Source of the DNA: Collimonas rhizosphaerae
Lineage (GTDB): Bacteria > Pseudomonadota > Gammaproteobacteria > Burkholderiales > Burkholderiaceae_D
Direction of reading: 5' to 3'
NCBI RefSeq assembly: GCF_038896935.1
Contig: NZ_JBANDC010000005.1
Location: 290,356-354,355, forward strand
DNA: 64,000 bases
Position 1 is the stretch's first letter. The number at the start of each line of letters is the position of its first letter. Of the stretch, positions 34,318-43,769 are shown one piece after another. The position numbers were made by a program, and so were the translations under genes. Below the pieces are notes generated by a model that was not told where the DNA came from, did no database searches, and worked only from the letters and a program-made list of their open reading frames with translations.

Positions 34318-34748
34318 CGCAGGATTTCCCTGCCGTCATCTCGCCACCGGCGGATGATGGTATCCCAGCGCCTGGAATCCTTTCCCGGGCGCGCAGTATT
34401 CCACCACCTGATCTTGTTTCATCCAGAGTTGCGCCGCCGCGCCGGCAGCGCACCCGGCTGAATCTGGCCCTGACCATGGCTAGCGCCGTTGTCGCGGCCA
34501 TCGAACACTTGCATCCAGCGCTTGAGATAGATCCGAGATTGTCATCAAGATGTCACCGATCGAATTTACAGTCTGGTGCCGTTCTAGAACTTTTTTCTTT
34601 TTGCCGACAGGCTGTCATCCGGATGGGTTGCCAGTCGTTAACACAAAGTCAAGGCGATAAAGTTAAAGGCGATAAAGCTAAAAGCACGCAACAAGCGACA
34701 CACTGATCGACAACAGCCGACCGCATTGCATGAAAAAAGAAGAAGACC
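34318..34748 (+). other. Leader region between the mini-ORF and mgtA
   Basis: About 430 bases without a gene. It has several potential stems and a GTTCTAGAAC palindrome directly before TTTTTTCTTTTT (34581-34602), which could be a weak terminator. No known riboswitch consensus was recognised by eye. Confidence 0.35.
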
Positions 34749-37511
34749 ATGAATCTGAACATCCTGAGAGAAACATTCGTTAGCTTTGTCCGCACCCACG
34801 GCATGGACCGCCACTTCCGCCGCCTCGGCGCGGACATGTTCCGCAGCACCCCGGTCACCAAGGATGTGCCGCCCTCGCTGGCGGAAAACCTGTCCTCTGC
34901 CGCCCATGTCGATATCAGCGAACTGTTCAAGACCCTGCACAGCCGCGCCGACGGCCTGACCGAGGCCGAGGCGGACGCTGCCCGCGCCAGCGCCGGCCCG
35001 AACGAGGTCGAGCACGAAAAGCCGATCTCGAAATGGACGCACCTGTGGCAATGCTACAAAAACCCGTTCAACCTGCTGCTGACCGTGCTGGCCGCCGTTT
35101 CCTACCTCACCGAAGACATGAAAGCCACCATCGTCATCGGTTCGATGGTGGTGCTGTCGACCTTGATGCGTTTCATCCAGGAGTCGCGCTCCAATACCGC
35201 CGCCGACAAGCTCAAGGCCATGGTCAGCAACACCGCCACGGTGCTGCGCCACGACCTGGCCGAAGACATCGCCGAGGAAGCCCTGCGCTACTTCGACGTC
35301 ACCTTGCATCCGAAGGGCGCGCGCCGCATCGAACTGCCGATCAAGAAGCTGGTGCCGGGCGACATCGTCCAGCTGTCCGCCGGCGACATGATCCCGGCCG
35401 ACCTGCGCCTGCTGACCGCCAAGGACCTGTTCATCAGCCAGGCCGCCATGACCGGCGAATCGCTGCCGGTGGAAAAATTCGTTACCCACCGCGGCGCCGC
35501 CACCAGCAACCCGCTGGAGCTGGACAACCTGTGCTTCATGGGCACCAACGTGGTCAGCGGTTCCGCCACCGCGATCGTGGTCACCACCGGCAACCGCACT
35601 TACTTCGGCGCCCTGGCCGAGCGCGTCACCGCATCCGACCGCACGCCTACCGCGTTCCAGTCCGGCGTCAACAAGGTCAGCTGGCTGCTGATCCGCTTCA
35701 TGATGGTGATGACGCCGGTGGTGTTCCTGCTGAACGGCTACACCAAGGGCGACTGGGTCGAAGCGTTCCTGTTTGCGATGTCGATCGCGGTCGGCCTGAC
35801 GCCGGAAATGCTGCCGATGATTGTTACCTCGACCCTGGCCAAGGGCGCGGTCGCGCTGTCGCGCAAGAAGGTGATCGTCAAGCGCCTGGACGCGATCCAG
35901 AACTTCGGCGCCATGGACGTCCTGTGCACCGACAAGACCGGCACCCTGACCCAGGACAAGATTTTCCTGGAACGCCATACCGACATCCTCGGCGAGCAGG
36001 ACGACCTGGTGCTGGAATACGCCTACCTCAACAGCCATTACCAGACCGGCCTGAAAAACCTGCTGGACGTCGCCGTCCTCGAACACGCCGAGCTGCAGCG
36101 CGAAATGGCGCTGGCCTCGGCCTACCGCAAGGTCGATGAAATCCCGTTCGACTTCCAGCGCCGCCGCATGTCGGTGGTGGTCAGCGAACGCGAAGACCAT
36201 CATGAACTGATCTGCAAAGGCGCCGTCGAAGAAATCGTCTCGGTCTGCACCCACGCCCGCCACAACGGCCAGGTGGTGCCGTTCACCAAGGAACTGCTGC
36301 AGGAAATCTACGAGACCACCTCCAGCCTGAACGCCGAAGGCTTGCGCGTGGTGGCGGTAGCCGCCAAGGACCTGCCGCCGACCAAGGAAGTGTACGGCGT
36401 CGCCGATGAAAGCGACCTGGTCCTGATCGGCTATATCGCCTTCCTCGACCCGCCGAAGGAATCCACCAAGCCGGCGCTGGACGCGCTGCGGGAACACGGC
36501 ATCACGGTCAAGATCCTGACCGGCGACAACGAACTGGTGACCGCCAAGATCTGCCGCCAGGTCGGCCTGGCCGTGGACGGCATGCTGCTCGGCAACGACG
36601 TCGAGAAAATGAGCGACGCCGAGCTCGCCGTCGCGGTCGACACCACCACCGTCTTCGCCAAGCTCAGCCCGACCCACAAGGAACGCATCGTGCGCGTGCT
36701 GCATGACAAGGGCCACGTGGTCGGCTTCATGGGCGACGGCATCAACGATGCGCCGGCATTGCGCGCAGCCGACATTGGCATCTCGGTCGACACCGCGGTC
36801 GATATCGCCAAGGAAGCGGCCGATATCATCTTGCTGGAAAAGAGCCTGATGGTGCTGGAAGAAGGCGTGCTGGAAGGCCGCAAGACCTTCGCCAACATGC
36901 TGAAGTACATCAAGATGACCGCCAGCTCCAACTTCGGCAATGTATTCTCGGTGCTGGTCGCCAGCGCCTTCCTGCCGTTCCTGCCGATGCTGCCGTTGCA
37001 CCTGCTGGTGCAGAACCTGCTGTACGACATCTCGCAGATCACGATTCCTTTCGATAACGTCGACAAGGAATTCCTGGAGAAACCGCAGCGCTGGAACGCC
37101 GCCGAAATCGGCCGTTTCATGGTGTTCTTCGGTCCGATCAGCTCGATTTTCGACATCACGACATTTGCCTTGATGTGGTACATCTTCGGCGCCAACACGC
37201 CGGAACACCAGACCCTGTTCCAGTCCGGCTGGTTCATCGAGGGCTTGCTGTCGCAGACCTTGATCGTGCACATGATCCGCACCCGCAAGATCCCGTTCTT
37301 CCAGAGCCGCGCTTCGTGGGCCCTGATGAGCATGACCCTGATCATCATGCTGGTCGGCATCCTGCTGCCGATGTCGCCGCTGGCCCATTACTTCAAGCTG
37401 CAGGCTTTGCCGCTGACTTACTTCCCATGGCTGCTGCTGATCCTGGTGGCCTACGCGGTGCTGACGCAGGCAATGAAAGGCTGGTACGCCCGCCGCTACG
37501 GCTGGCAATAA
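34749..37511 (+). CDS. mgtA: Mg2+-importing P-type ATPase
   Basis: A 920-residue P3B-type ATPase that imports magnesium under limitation. The markers are TGES (235-238), the phosphorylated Asp395 in CTDKTGTLTQD, the nucleotide-binding domain around 480-560 with VLDGD-like ILTGDNELVTAKI, GDGINDAPAL starting near 662, and about ten transmembrane segments. The N-terminal region has HGMDRHFRRLG and long acidic stretches (residues 1-90) as in MgtA. The start follows AAGAAGAAGACC. It is preceded by an unusually long leader and followed by a clear terminator. Confidence 0.95.
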   Translation: MNLNILRETFVSFVRTHGMDRHFRRLGADMFRSTPVTKDVPPSLAENLSSAAHVDISELFKTLHSRADGLTEAEADAARASAGPNEVEHEKPISKWTHLWQCYKNPFNLLLTVLAAVSYLTEDMKATIVIGSMVVLSTLMRFIQESRSNTAADKLKAMVSNTATVLRHDLAEDIAEEALRYFDVTLHPKGARRIELPIKKLVPGDIVQLSAGDMIPADLRLLTAKDLFISQAAMTGESLPVEKFVTHRGAATSNPLELDNLCFMGTNVVSGSATAIVVTTGNRTYFGALAERVTASDRTPTAFQSGVNKVSWLLIRFMMVMTPVVFLLNGYTKGDWVEAFLFAMSIAVGLTPEMLPMIVTSTLAKGAVALSRKKVIVKRLDAIQNFGAMDVLCTDKTGTLTQDKIFLERHTDILGEQDDLVLEYAYLNSHYQTGLKNLLDVAVLEHAELQREMALASAYRKVDEIPFDFQRRRMSVVVSEREDHHELICKGAVEEIVSVCTHARHNGQVVPFTKELLQEIYETTSSLNAEGLRVVAVAAKDLPPTKEVYGVADESDLVLIGYIAFLDPPKESTKPALDALREHGITVKILTGDNELVTAKICRQVGLAVDGMLLGNDVEKMSDAELAVAVDTTTVFAKLSPTHKERIVRVLHDKGHVVGFMGDGINDAPALRAADIGISVDTAVDIAKEAADIILLEKSLMVLEEGVLEGRKTFANMLKYIKMTASSNFGNVFSVLVASAFLPFLPMLPLHLLVQNLLYDISQITIPFDNVDKEFLEKPQRWNAAEIGRFMVFFGPISSIFDITTFALMWYIFGANTPEHQTLFQSGWFIEGLLSQTLIVHMIRTRKIPFFQSRASWALMSMTLIIMLVGILLPMSPLAHYFKLQALPLTYFPWLLLILVAYAVLTQAMKGWYARRYGWQ

Positions 37512-37563
37512 GCTGCGGCGCCAGGGGAACGGGACAGGTCATCGTCCCGGCCCCTGCAAAAAG

Positions 37564-37592
37564 AAAAGCCAATCATGCGATTGGCTTTTTTT
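37564..37592 (+). terminator. Terminator after mgtA
   Basis: AAAGCCAATC-atgc-GATTGGCTTTTTTT: a 10-bp stem with a T-run on the plus strand and A-run on the other, so it may stop both mgtA and the convergent DUF1345 gene. Confidence 0.85.
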
Positions 37593-37615
37593 ACGTCCCG
37601 GCGCTGGCGCGGTGT

Positions 37616-38269
37616 TTATCCGACCAGGCCTGCCGCGATGTTGATCGACAGGCCCAGGATGGCCGAATTGAACAGGAAGGTCAGCACCGACTGCATCAGC
37701 ACGATCTTGCGCATGGAGCGCGTCATGATGCTGACGTCGGAAGTCTGGACCGCGACCGCCATCGTGAAAGAGAAATACAGGAAATCCCAATAGTCGGGAT
37801 TTTTTTCATCGTCAGGAAAACGCAGCGGCAGCTTGTCGCCCGCGCAGGCATAAAACAGGCGCGCGTAATGCAGCGCGAAGATGGTGCCCACCAGGAACCA
37901 GGAGCCCAGCACCGTCATGCCGGTAAACATGTAGCGCAGCTCTTTCGGGCCCGGCAGGAAATCCTGGGTGTGCGCCAACCCCAGCACCACCGCGCCGATG
38001 CTGCTGACCGCGGCGACGCAGATCAGGACCAGTATCACGGTATCGTTCTCGTCCTCGATGGCGGCGCGCCTTTTCACCTGCCCCGAGCTGGCCCTGGCCA
38101 TCATCCACCAGAGCATCGCCAGGTAAGTCCAGACGCCGGCGTTCCAGCCGATCAGCAGGCGCGTCAGGTGCGAGCTCGTGGGCTGGACCGTCCATACCGC
38201 GAGGCCGACGATCAATGCAATCATCAGGCGCGGGTGGGTATGGAAAACCAGGCGGCGCAAATTATTCAT
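37616..38269 (-). CDS. DUF1345 membrane protein
   Basis: A 217-residue inner-membrane protein with five or six hydrophobic segments. Family marks are GWNAGVWTYLAMLWWMMARA and the C-terminal HYARLFYACAGDKLPLRFPD and PDYWDFLYFSFTMAVAVQTS, followed by SDVSIMTRSMRKIVLMQSV. The ATG at 38269 follows AAGGACA. Function unknown. Confidence 0.85.
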   Translation of the reverse strand: MNNLRRLVFHTHPRLMIALIVGLAVWTVQPTSSHLTRLLIGWNAGVWTYLAMLWWMMARASSGQVKRRAAIEDENDTVILVLICVAAVSSIGAVVLGLAHTQDFLPGPKELRYMFTGMTVLGSWFLVGTIFALHYARLFYACAGDKLPLRFPDDEKNPDYWDFLYFSFTMAVAVQTSDVSIMTRSMRKIVLMQSVLTFLFNSAILGLSINIAAGLVG

Positions 38270-38311
38270 GCTTGTCCTTTTTGAATCCGGTGTCGATGCA
38301 AGGCGAAATTG

Positions 38312-38411
38312 AAAAAACGAGGCCGCATTGGAGCCGCCTCGCCGTTTCTTAATCGATAGCATATTGCAACTGCGGATTCCCGTGTGTTTTCGTTTTAAGG
38401 AAAACACACGG
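38312..38411 (-). terminator. Hairpins downstream of cynS
   Basis: A stem CGTGTGTTTTC/GAAAACACACG (38381-38410, loop 8) and a second, CGAGGC/GCCTCG followed in the minus direction by TTTTTT (near 38312-38341). The second looks like an intrinsic terminator for the cyn operon. Confidence 0.6.
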
Positions 38412-38424
38412 CGACGCAGCCCGG

Positions 38425-38895
38425 TCAGTACGGTTTATTCGGCAGGAATTTTCCGTCCAGGGTAATCACCGCACGCGAACCGCCTTCAGGGTCTTCTACC
38501 CGTTTCAGGTCCAGCTTGAAGTTGATGGCGCTGATGATGCCGTCGCCCAGTTCTTCATGCACCAGCATCTTCAAGGTGGTGCCGTAGATTTGCAGCATTT
38601 CGTAGAAACGGTAAATGGTCGGATCGGTAGGAATCCCGCCCGGGATGCTGCCGCGCAACGGAATCATCTGCAGCTCCGCCGCGGCTTCCGGCTCCAGGCC
38701 GAGGCGCCGGCAAACCATTTCGGCGGCGACCTTCGGCAAGGCATGCTGCCCCAGCAGCGCTGCCGTGACATAGGCCACGCTCAGGCCGCTGCCTTCGGCC
38801 AGCTGTTTCCAGGACAGATCCTTGAGGGCCTTGGCGGCGATGACGCGAGAAGTGAGGGCGACGCGGTTGTCTTGATATACGTTTGCTTGTTGCAT
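38425..38895 (-). CDS. cynS: Cyanate hydratase (cyanase)
   Basis: A 156-residue enzyme decomposing cyanate with bicarbonate into ammonia and CO2. The catalytic triad of the family is exactly placed: Arg96 and Glu99 in YRFYEMLQIYG and Ser122 in GIISAINF. The N-terminal part is an HTH-like helical domain (LSWKQLAEGSGLSVAYVTAA). Ends LDGKFLPNKPY. It follows the carbonic anhydrase gene by about 50 bases and is transcribed with it. Confidence 0.97.
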   Translation of the reverse strand: MQQANVYQDNRVALTSRVIAAKALKDLSWKQLAEGSGLSVAYVTAALLGQHALPKVAAEMVCRRLGLEPEAAAELQMIPLRGSIPGGIPTDPTIYRFYEMLQIYGTTLKMLVHEELGDGIISAINFKLDLKRVEDPEGGSRAVITLDGKFLPNKPY

Positions 38896-38947
38896 GATGT
38901 TTCCTTTTCAGTGAGAGAACGGACGAAGAACTGCCAATGGTTAAGCG

Positions 38948-39610
38948 TTAAGCAGCCAGCACGCTGCGTTTGGCAGGCGTAACGACGGTTTGGGGAAATT
39001 CGGCGAGCGAGACGAATTGATTGCTTGCGCCGTCCAGCGCCACGATCGAGCCAGTTTCAATGTCGTACACCCACCCATGCAGGTTCAGGCTGCCCTGCTC
39101 CAGCGCCAGCGCGACCGAAGGATGGGTCCTGATGTTGACTAGCTGGGCGATGACGTTTTCACGCACCATCGAGCTCAGCCGGGCCGCAGGCGAGGCATGG
39201 GTACGGGCTGCATTCACCGCTTTGGCGGAATCGGCATGGCGCAGCCAGCCAGCCACCGCGGGCAAGTGATCCAGGCATTTGCAACTGGAGATAGCCGTCA
39301 TGGCGCCGCAATCGGAATGGCCGCAGACCACGATGTCGCTCACGCCCAGTACGGCGACCGCATATTCGACCGTGGCAGTGACGCCTCCCGGCGCCGAGCT
39401 ATAGGATGGAACGATATTGCCGGCATTGCGGATCACGAAGATGTCGCCCGGATCCTGCTGGGTCAGCAATTCCGGCACGACGCGGCTGTCGGAACAGGTG
39501 ATGAACAATGCACTCGGGTTCTGGGCGGTGGCCAGTTCCTTGAACAGCCCGGACAGGCCCGGGAAGGTGTGCTTCTGGAATTTCAAGACCCCATCGACGA
39601 TGGACTTCAT
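38948..39610 (-). CDS. cynT: Beta-class carbonic anhydrase of the cyn operon
   Basis: A 220-residue zinc enzyme supplying bicarbonate to cyanase. Zinc and active-site ligands are Cys39, Asp41 and Arg43 in FITCSDSRVVP and His98, Cys101 in VVCGHSDCGAM. ATG 39610 follows AAGGAGAAACGCC; the frame upstream to 39676 is not part of the family. It is the first gene of cynTS, divergent from cynR. The transporter gene cynX is not present here. Confidence 0.92.
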   Translation of the reverse strand: MKSIVDGVLKFQKHTFPGLSGLFKELATAQNPSALFITCSDSRVVPELLTQQDPGDIFVIRNAGNIVPSYSSAPGGVTATVEYAVAVLGVSDIVVCGHSDCGAMTAISSCKCLDHLPAVAGWLRHADSAKAVNAARTHASPAARLSSMVRENVIAQLVNIRTHPSVALALEQGSLNLHGWVYDIETGSIVALDGASNQFVSLAEFPQTVVTPAKRSVLAA

Positions 39611-39723
39611 GGCGTTTCTCCTTGTAGCTGTTGAAGTAATGGAGCCATGATGAAGGCGTCGAACTATTAGGTCCAAGACCGATATACAATAATCTCAATA
39701 AGAATTTCCTATAGTTATCAAAC

Positions 39724-40614
39724 ATGCTACTACGCCATATCCGCTACCTGCTCGCCGTCGTCGAACAGGGAAACTTCACCAGGGCGGCGGAAGCCTTGTA
39801 TGTTTCGCAGCCGACTTTGTCGCAGCAGATACGGCAGCTGGAAGAGACGTTGGGAGTGCAGCTCCTGGACCGCAGCGGCAGAGTGGTGCGCGCCACCGAT
39901 GCCGGTGAAGCTTATGTCGCCTACGCCCGCAGGGCGCTGCGCGAGCTGGAAGCCGGCCAGCGGGCTATCCACGACGTGCGCGACCTGTCGCGCGGCACGC
40001 TGCGGCTGGCCATGACGCCCAGCCTGACTTCTTATCTGGCAGGACCGTTGATCGCGCGCTTCAACGCCAGCTACCCCGGCATCGCGCTGCAGGTGATTGA
40101 AAAGACCCTGGATGCAATTGAAACGGCGCTGGCGGCGGACCAGGTTGACCTGGGGCTGGCCTTCAGCCAGGTCCGCTCGCAGGAAATCAGCAGCCGGCCC
40201 CTGTTCGTGGAAAAGCTATGCGTGGTGGTCGGACTGACGCACCCGCTGGCCAAGCGCCCGGCTGCCAGGGCGCTGGCAGCGAGCGAGCTTGGCCGGCAAT
40301 CGCTGGCGCTGCTCAGCAGCGACTTCGCCACCCGCACTTTTGTCGATGCTTACCTGCAGCAGCAGGGCATCTCGCCCAACATCGCCATCGAAGCCAATAC
40401 CATTAGCGCGATCGTGGAAATCGTCCGCCGCGGTGGCGTCGCCACCATCTTGCCGGATGCGATTGCACGCGAACATCCCGGGCTGCGGGAAGTCCCGCTG
40501 AACCCTGCCTTGCCGCACCGCACGGTCTCGCTTTTGTGGCGCAAGGACAGTTATCAAAGCGCTGCGGCCAGCGCTTTCGCCGAGCTCGCCGGCAATCTGG
40601 CTGCCGCTGAATAA
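39724..40614 (+). CDS. cynR: LysR-family cyanate operon activator
   Basis: A 296-residue LysR regulator (HTH MLLRHIRYLLAVVEQGNFTR, ALYVSQPTLSQQIRQLEETL; effector domain beyond residue 90). Divergent transcription from cynTS with a 113-base shared intergenic region matches CynR, which activates cynTSX in response to cyanate. A short dyad GGTCCAAGACC lies in that region. The ribosome site is weak. Confidence 0.85.
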   Translation: MLLRHIRYLLAVVEQGNFTRAAEALYVSQPTLSQQIRQLEETLGVQLLDRSGRVVRATDAGEAYVAYARRALRELEAGQRAIHDVRDLSRGTLRLAMTPSLTSYLAGPLIARFNASYPGIALQVIEKTLDAIETALAADQVDLGLAFSQVRSQEISSRPLFVEKLCVVVGLTHPLAKRPAARALAASELGRQSLALLSSDFATRTFVDAYLQQQGISPNIAIEANTISAIVEIVRRGGVATILPDAIAREHPGLREVPLNPALPHRTVSLLWRKDSYQSAAASAFAELAGNLAAAE

Positions 40615-40647
40615 AGCTGCAGACGCCGCAAAAAACATGCCGCAATG

Positions 40648-40671
40648 AAAAAACGCCCTTGCGGGCGTTTT
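40648..40671. terminator. Bidirectional terminator between cynR and the RND operon
   Basis: AAAAACGCCC-ttgc-GGGCGTTTT: compact GC-rich hairpin flanked by A and T runs, between convergent genes. Confidence 0.85.
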
Positions 40672-40687
40672 CTGGATCATGTTTCGA

Positions 40688-43600
40688 TCAGGTTTCGGTA
40701 ATGTGCAGCTTGCTGGCCACCATATGCACCATGCTCTCTCCCGGCTTGCGCCGGAACTTGCGGCCGGCCCAGACCAGCAGGTCGTCGACATAGGTGAACA
40801 CCACCGGAATCACCAGCAGGCTCAGGAAAGTCGATGTCACCAGGCCGCCGATGACGGCAATCGCCATCGGTCCGCGGAAACTGGAATCCGCACCCAGCCC
40901 GAGGGCGATCGGCAGCATGCCGGCGCCCATGGCGATGGTGGTCATGACGATCGGCTGGGCCCGCTTGTGGCAGGCATCCATCAGCGCTTCGAAACGGCTC
41001 ATGCCATGGTCGCGGCGCGCCACGATGGCGTACTCCACCAGCAGGATCGAATTCTTGACCGCGATCCCCATCAGCATCAGCAACCCGATCAGCGACGGCA
41101 TCGAGAACGAATTATGCGTGATCAGCAAGGCCGCGAACGCACCGCCAATCGACAACGGCAACGCCGCCAGGATCGTCACCGGCTGCAGGAAGCCCTTGAA
41201 CAGCAGCACCAGCACCATGTACACGCACAGCACGCCGGTCAGCATCGCCAGCGCAAAGCCGGAGAACAGTTCCTTCATGATTTCGGCGTCGCCCAGCTCG
41301 CCGCGCTTGACGTTGGGCGGCAGGTTCTTCAGGTTCGGCAGCTCGTTGATCTTCGACATCACATCGCCGATTTCATGGCCGTTCAGCTCAACGTGGATGA
41401 TCACGCGCCGGTTGCGGTCGAGGCGATCAATCCGCGCCGGGCCGCTGTCGAAGCGGATATCGGCCACCGAGCTCAACGGCACATTGCCGTTCTTGCCCTG
41501 CACCGCCAGGCGCTCCAGCACGCTCATGTCATGCCGCGCATCTTCCGGCAAACGCACGCGGATCGGAATCTGCCGCTCGGGCAGGTTCAGCTTGGCCACC
41601 GACTGGTCGTAATCGCCGGAGGTGGCGATGCGCAAGGTGTCGCCGATGGCCGAAGCGGTGACGCCGAGATCCGCAGCCTTGGCGAAGTTAGGCGTAACAA
41701 TGATTTCCGGCCGCACCAGGCTGATGCTGGACGTAATGTTGCCGAGGTCGGGAATGGTGCGGATTTCGCGTTCGATGGCGCGCGTCACGGCGCCCAGCGC
41801 TTGCGGATCGTCGCCCGACAGCAGCAGCTGCAATTCTTCGCCGTTGCCGCCGCCGCCCACGGTAAACCGCAAGCCAGGCAACTGTGTCAGCAGCTTGCGC
41901 AATTCGCTATCGACTTCGGTCTGCTTCTGCTTGCGCTCCGGCGGATCCTTGAGCAGCACGGTCAAGGTCGAACGGCGCGCCTCGTCGCCGCCGATGGCGC
42001 TGTAGACCTGGGCGACATTCTTGTTGGTCATCAGCAGACGGCGCGCCTGTTCAGAGCTGGCGCGGGTTTCCGCCAGGATGCTGCCAGGCGGCAGTTCCAG
42101 CGTGACCTGGGTCTGGCCGCGGTCGCTGGGCGGGATGAAGCCGGTCGGCAGGAACGGGATCATGGCTAGCGACAGGATAAAGAACACCGCCGCCATGCCC
42201 ATGGTCTTGAGCCGGTGGTGCATGCACCACGAAGCGACCGCCATGTAGGTGGTCATCATGCGGCTTTCTTTTTCCTTGTGCATCAGCGGCTTGAGCAGGT
42301 AGGCCGACATCATCGGCGTCAGCAAACGCGCCACCACCAGCGAGGTGGTCACCGCGATCGCCGCGGTCCAGCCGAACTGCTTGAAGTATTTGCCGACGAT
42401 GCCGCTCATGAACGCCGTCGGCAGGAATACCGCGACCAGGGTGAACGTAGTCGCCACCACCGCCAGGCCGATTTCATCGGCGGCTTCCAGCGCGGCCTGG
42501 TATGGCGTCTTGCCCATGCGCAGGTGGCGCACGATGTTTTCAATTTCGACAATCGCATCGTCCACCAGGATCCCGATCACCAGCGCCAGCGACAGCAAGG
42601 TCACGCCGTTGAGGGTAAAACCGAGGAATTTCATCACCATGAAGGTCGGGATGATCGACAGCGGCAGCGCCGCCGCCGCCACCAGCGTCGCCCGCCAGTC
42701 GCGCAGGAAGAACCAGACCACCAGCACCGCCAGCAGCGCGCCCTCATACAGCAGCGACATCGAACCTGCGTAGTTTTCCTTGACCGCATCGACGTTGTTG
42801 AACGCTTCCTCGATCTTGACGTGGCTCGCCTTCTGGTTCAGCGTCGCGACGGCTTTCTGCACCGCGTCGGAAACCGTGATTTCACTGGCGCCCTTGCTGC
42901 GCGTGATTTCAAAGCCGACCACCGGCTTACCGTCGAGCAGCGTCAGCGCGGTGCGCTCGCCGATGCCGTCGGTTACCTTGGCGACCTGGTCCAGGCGGAT
43001 CACATGGCCGTCCGGCAAAGCCATCTGCAAGGCGGCGACTTCCGCCACGTTGCCGACCGTGCCGATGGTGCGCACCGATTGCCGCGCGCCGCTGATGTCA
43101 GCCTTGCCGCCCGGCGCCTCCTGCTGCACGCGCTGCAGCTGGCGCGAAATCTGCGCCGCCGATACGTTCAGGGCCGCCATCCGTACCGGGTCCAGTTCCA
43201 CCAGCACTTCGCGGTTGACGCCGCCGACGCGGTCGATCTTGCCGACCCCGGGGACCGACAGCAAGGCCTTGGAAACATCGTTGTCGACAAACCAGGACAG
43301 CGCTTCTTCATCCAGCTGGTCGGACTTGACGGTGTAGGTGATGATCGGCCGGCCCGAGGTGCTCGCCTTGCCGTAAACCGGATCGCGGACGTCGGTGGGC
43401 AAATCGCTGCGCACGCGGTTGACCGCGTCGTGCACATCGTCCATCGCTTCCTGGATATCCTTTTCCAGGCGGAATTCGATCTGGGTGTTGACTACCCCGT
43501 CGTTGATGGTGGTGTATATATGCCGGATGTCGGTGACGGTGGCGACCGAATTTTCAATCTTGCGCGCCACCTCGGTTTCCAGCTGCGAAGGAGAAGCTCC

Positions 43601-43756
43601 TGGCAGGCTGGTGGTCACCGAAATGAAGGGAAAATCGATATCGGGCGAATCCTGCACCAGCATGTCCTTGAAGCTCATCAGCCCCATGACGGTGAGCATG
43701 ATGAACAGCAGGATGGCGGGAACCGGATGCTTGATGGAAAGCGCGGAAAAATTCAT
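40688..43756 (-). CDS. RND efflux transporter, inner-membrane pump
   Basis: A 1022-residue HAE-type resistance-nodulation-division proton antiporter. The proton-relay aspartates are in LALVIGILVDDAIVEIENI near residue 405, and the conserved gate region IPFLPTGFIPPSDRGQ near residue 545. The pore-domain sequence DFPFISVTTSLPGASPSQLE is typical of the MdtBC/multidrug class rather than heavy-metal pumps. It is the last gene of a three-gene operon with its adaptor and outer-membrane channel, 14 bases downstream of the adaptor. Substrates cannot be predicted. Confidence 0.92.
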   Translation of the reverse strand: MNFSALSIKHPVPAILLFIMLTVMGLMSFKDMLVQDSPDIDFPFISVTTSLPGASPSQLETEVARKIENSVATVTDIRHIYTTINDGVVNTQIEFRLEKDIQEAMDDVHDAVNRVRSDLPTDVRDPVYGKASTSGRPIITYTVKSDQLDEEALSWFVDNDVSKALLSVPGVGKIDRVGGVNREVLVELDPVRMAALNVSAAQISRQLQRVQQEAPGGKADISGARQSVRTIGTVGNVAEVAALQMALPDGHVIRLDQVAKVTDGIGERTALTLLDGKPVVGFEITRSKGASEITVSDAVQKAVATLNQKASHVKIEEAFNNVDAVKENYAGSMSLLYEGALLAVLVVWFFLRDWRATLVAAAALPLSIIPTFMVMKFLGFTLNGVTLLSLALVIGILVDDAIVEIENIVRHLRMGKTPYQAALEAADEIGLAVVATTFTLVAVFLPTAFMSGIVGKYFKQFGWTAAIAVTTSLVVARLLTPMMSAYLLKPLMHKEKESRMMTTYMAVASWCMHHRLKTMGMAAVFFILSLAMIPFLPTGFIPPSDRGQTQVTLELPPGSILAETRASSEQARRLLMTNKNVAQVYSAIGGDEARRSTLTVLLKDPPERKQKQTEVDSELRKLLTQLPGLRFTVGGGGNGEELQLLLSGDDPQALGAVTRAIEREIRTIPDLGNITSSISLVRPEIIVTPNFAKAADLGVTASAIGDTLRIATSGDYDQSVAKLNLPERQIPIRVRLPEDARHDMSVLERLAVQGKNGNVPLSSVADIRFDSGPARIDRLDRNRRVIIHVELNGHEIGDVMSKINELPNLKNLPPNVKRGELGDAEIMKELFSGFALAMLTGVLCVYMVLVLLFKGFLQPVTILAALPLSIGGAFAALLITHNSFSMPSLIGLLMLMGIAVKNSILLVEYAIVARRDHGMSRFEALMDACHKRAQPIVMTTIAMGAGMLPIALGLGADSSFRGPMAIAVIGGLVTSTFLSLLVIPVVFTYVDDLLVWAGRKFRRKPGESMVHMVASKLHITET

Positions 43757-43769
43757 GGCCGGTCCTCGC

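Noticed and set aside
34638..37508. 956-codon antisense ORF over mgtA
   Set aside because: GC-rich shadow of mgtA with Gly/Arg/His-rich low-complexity translation and no domain.
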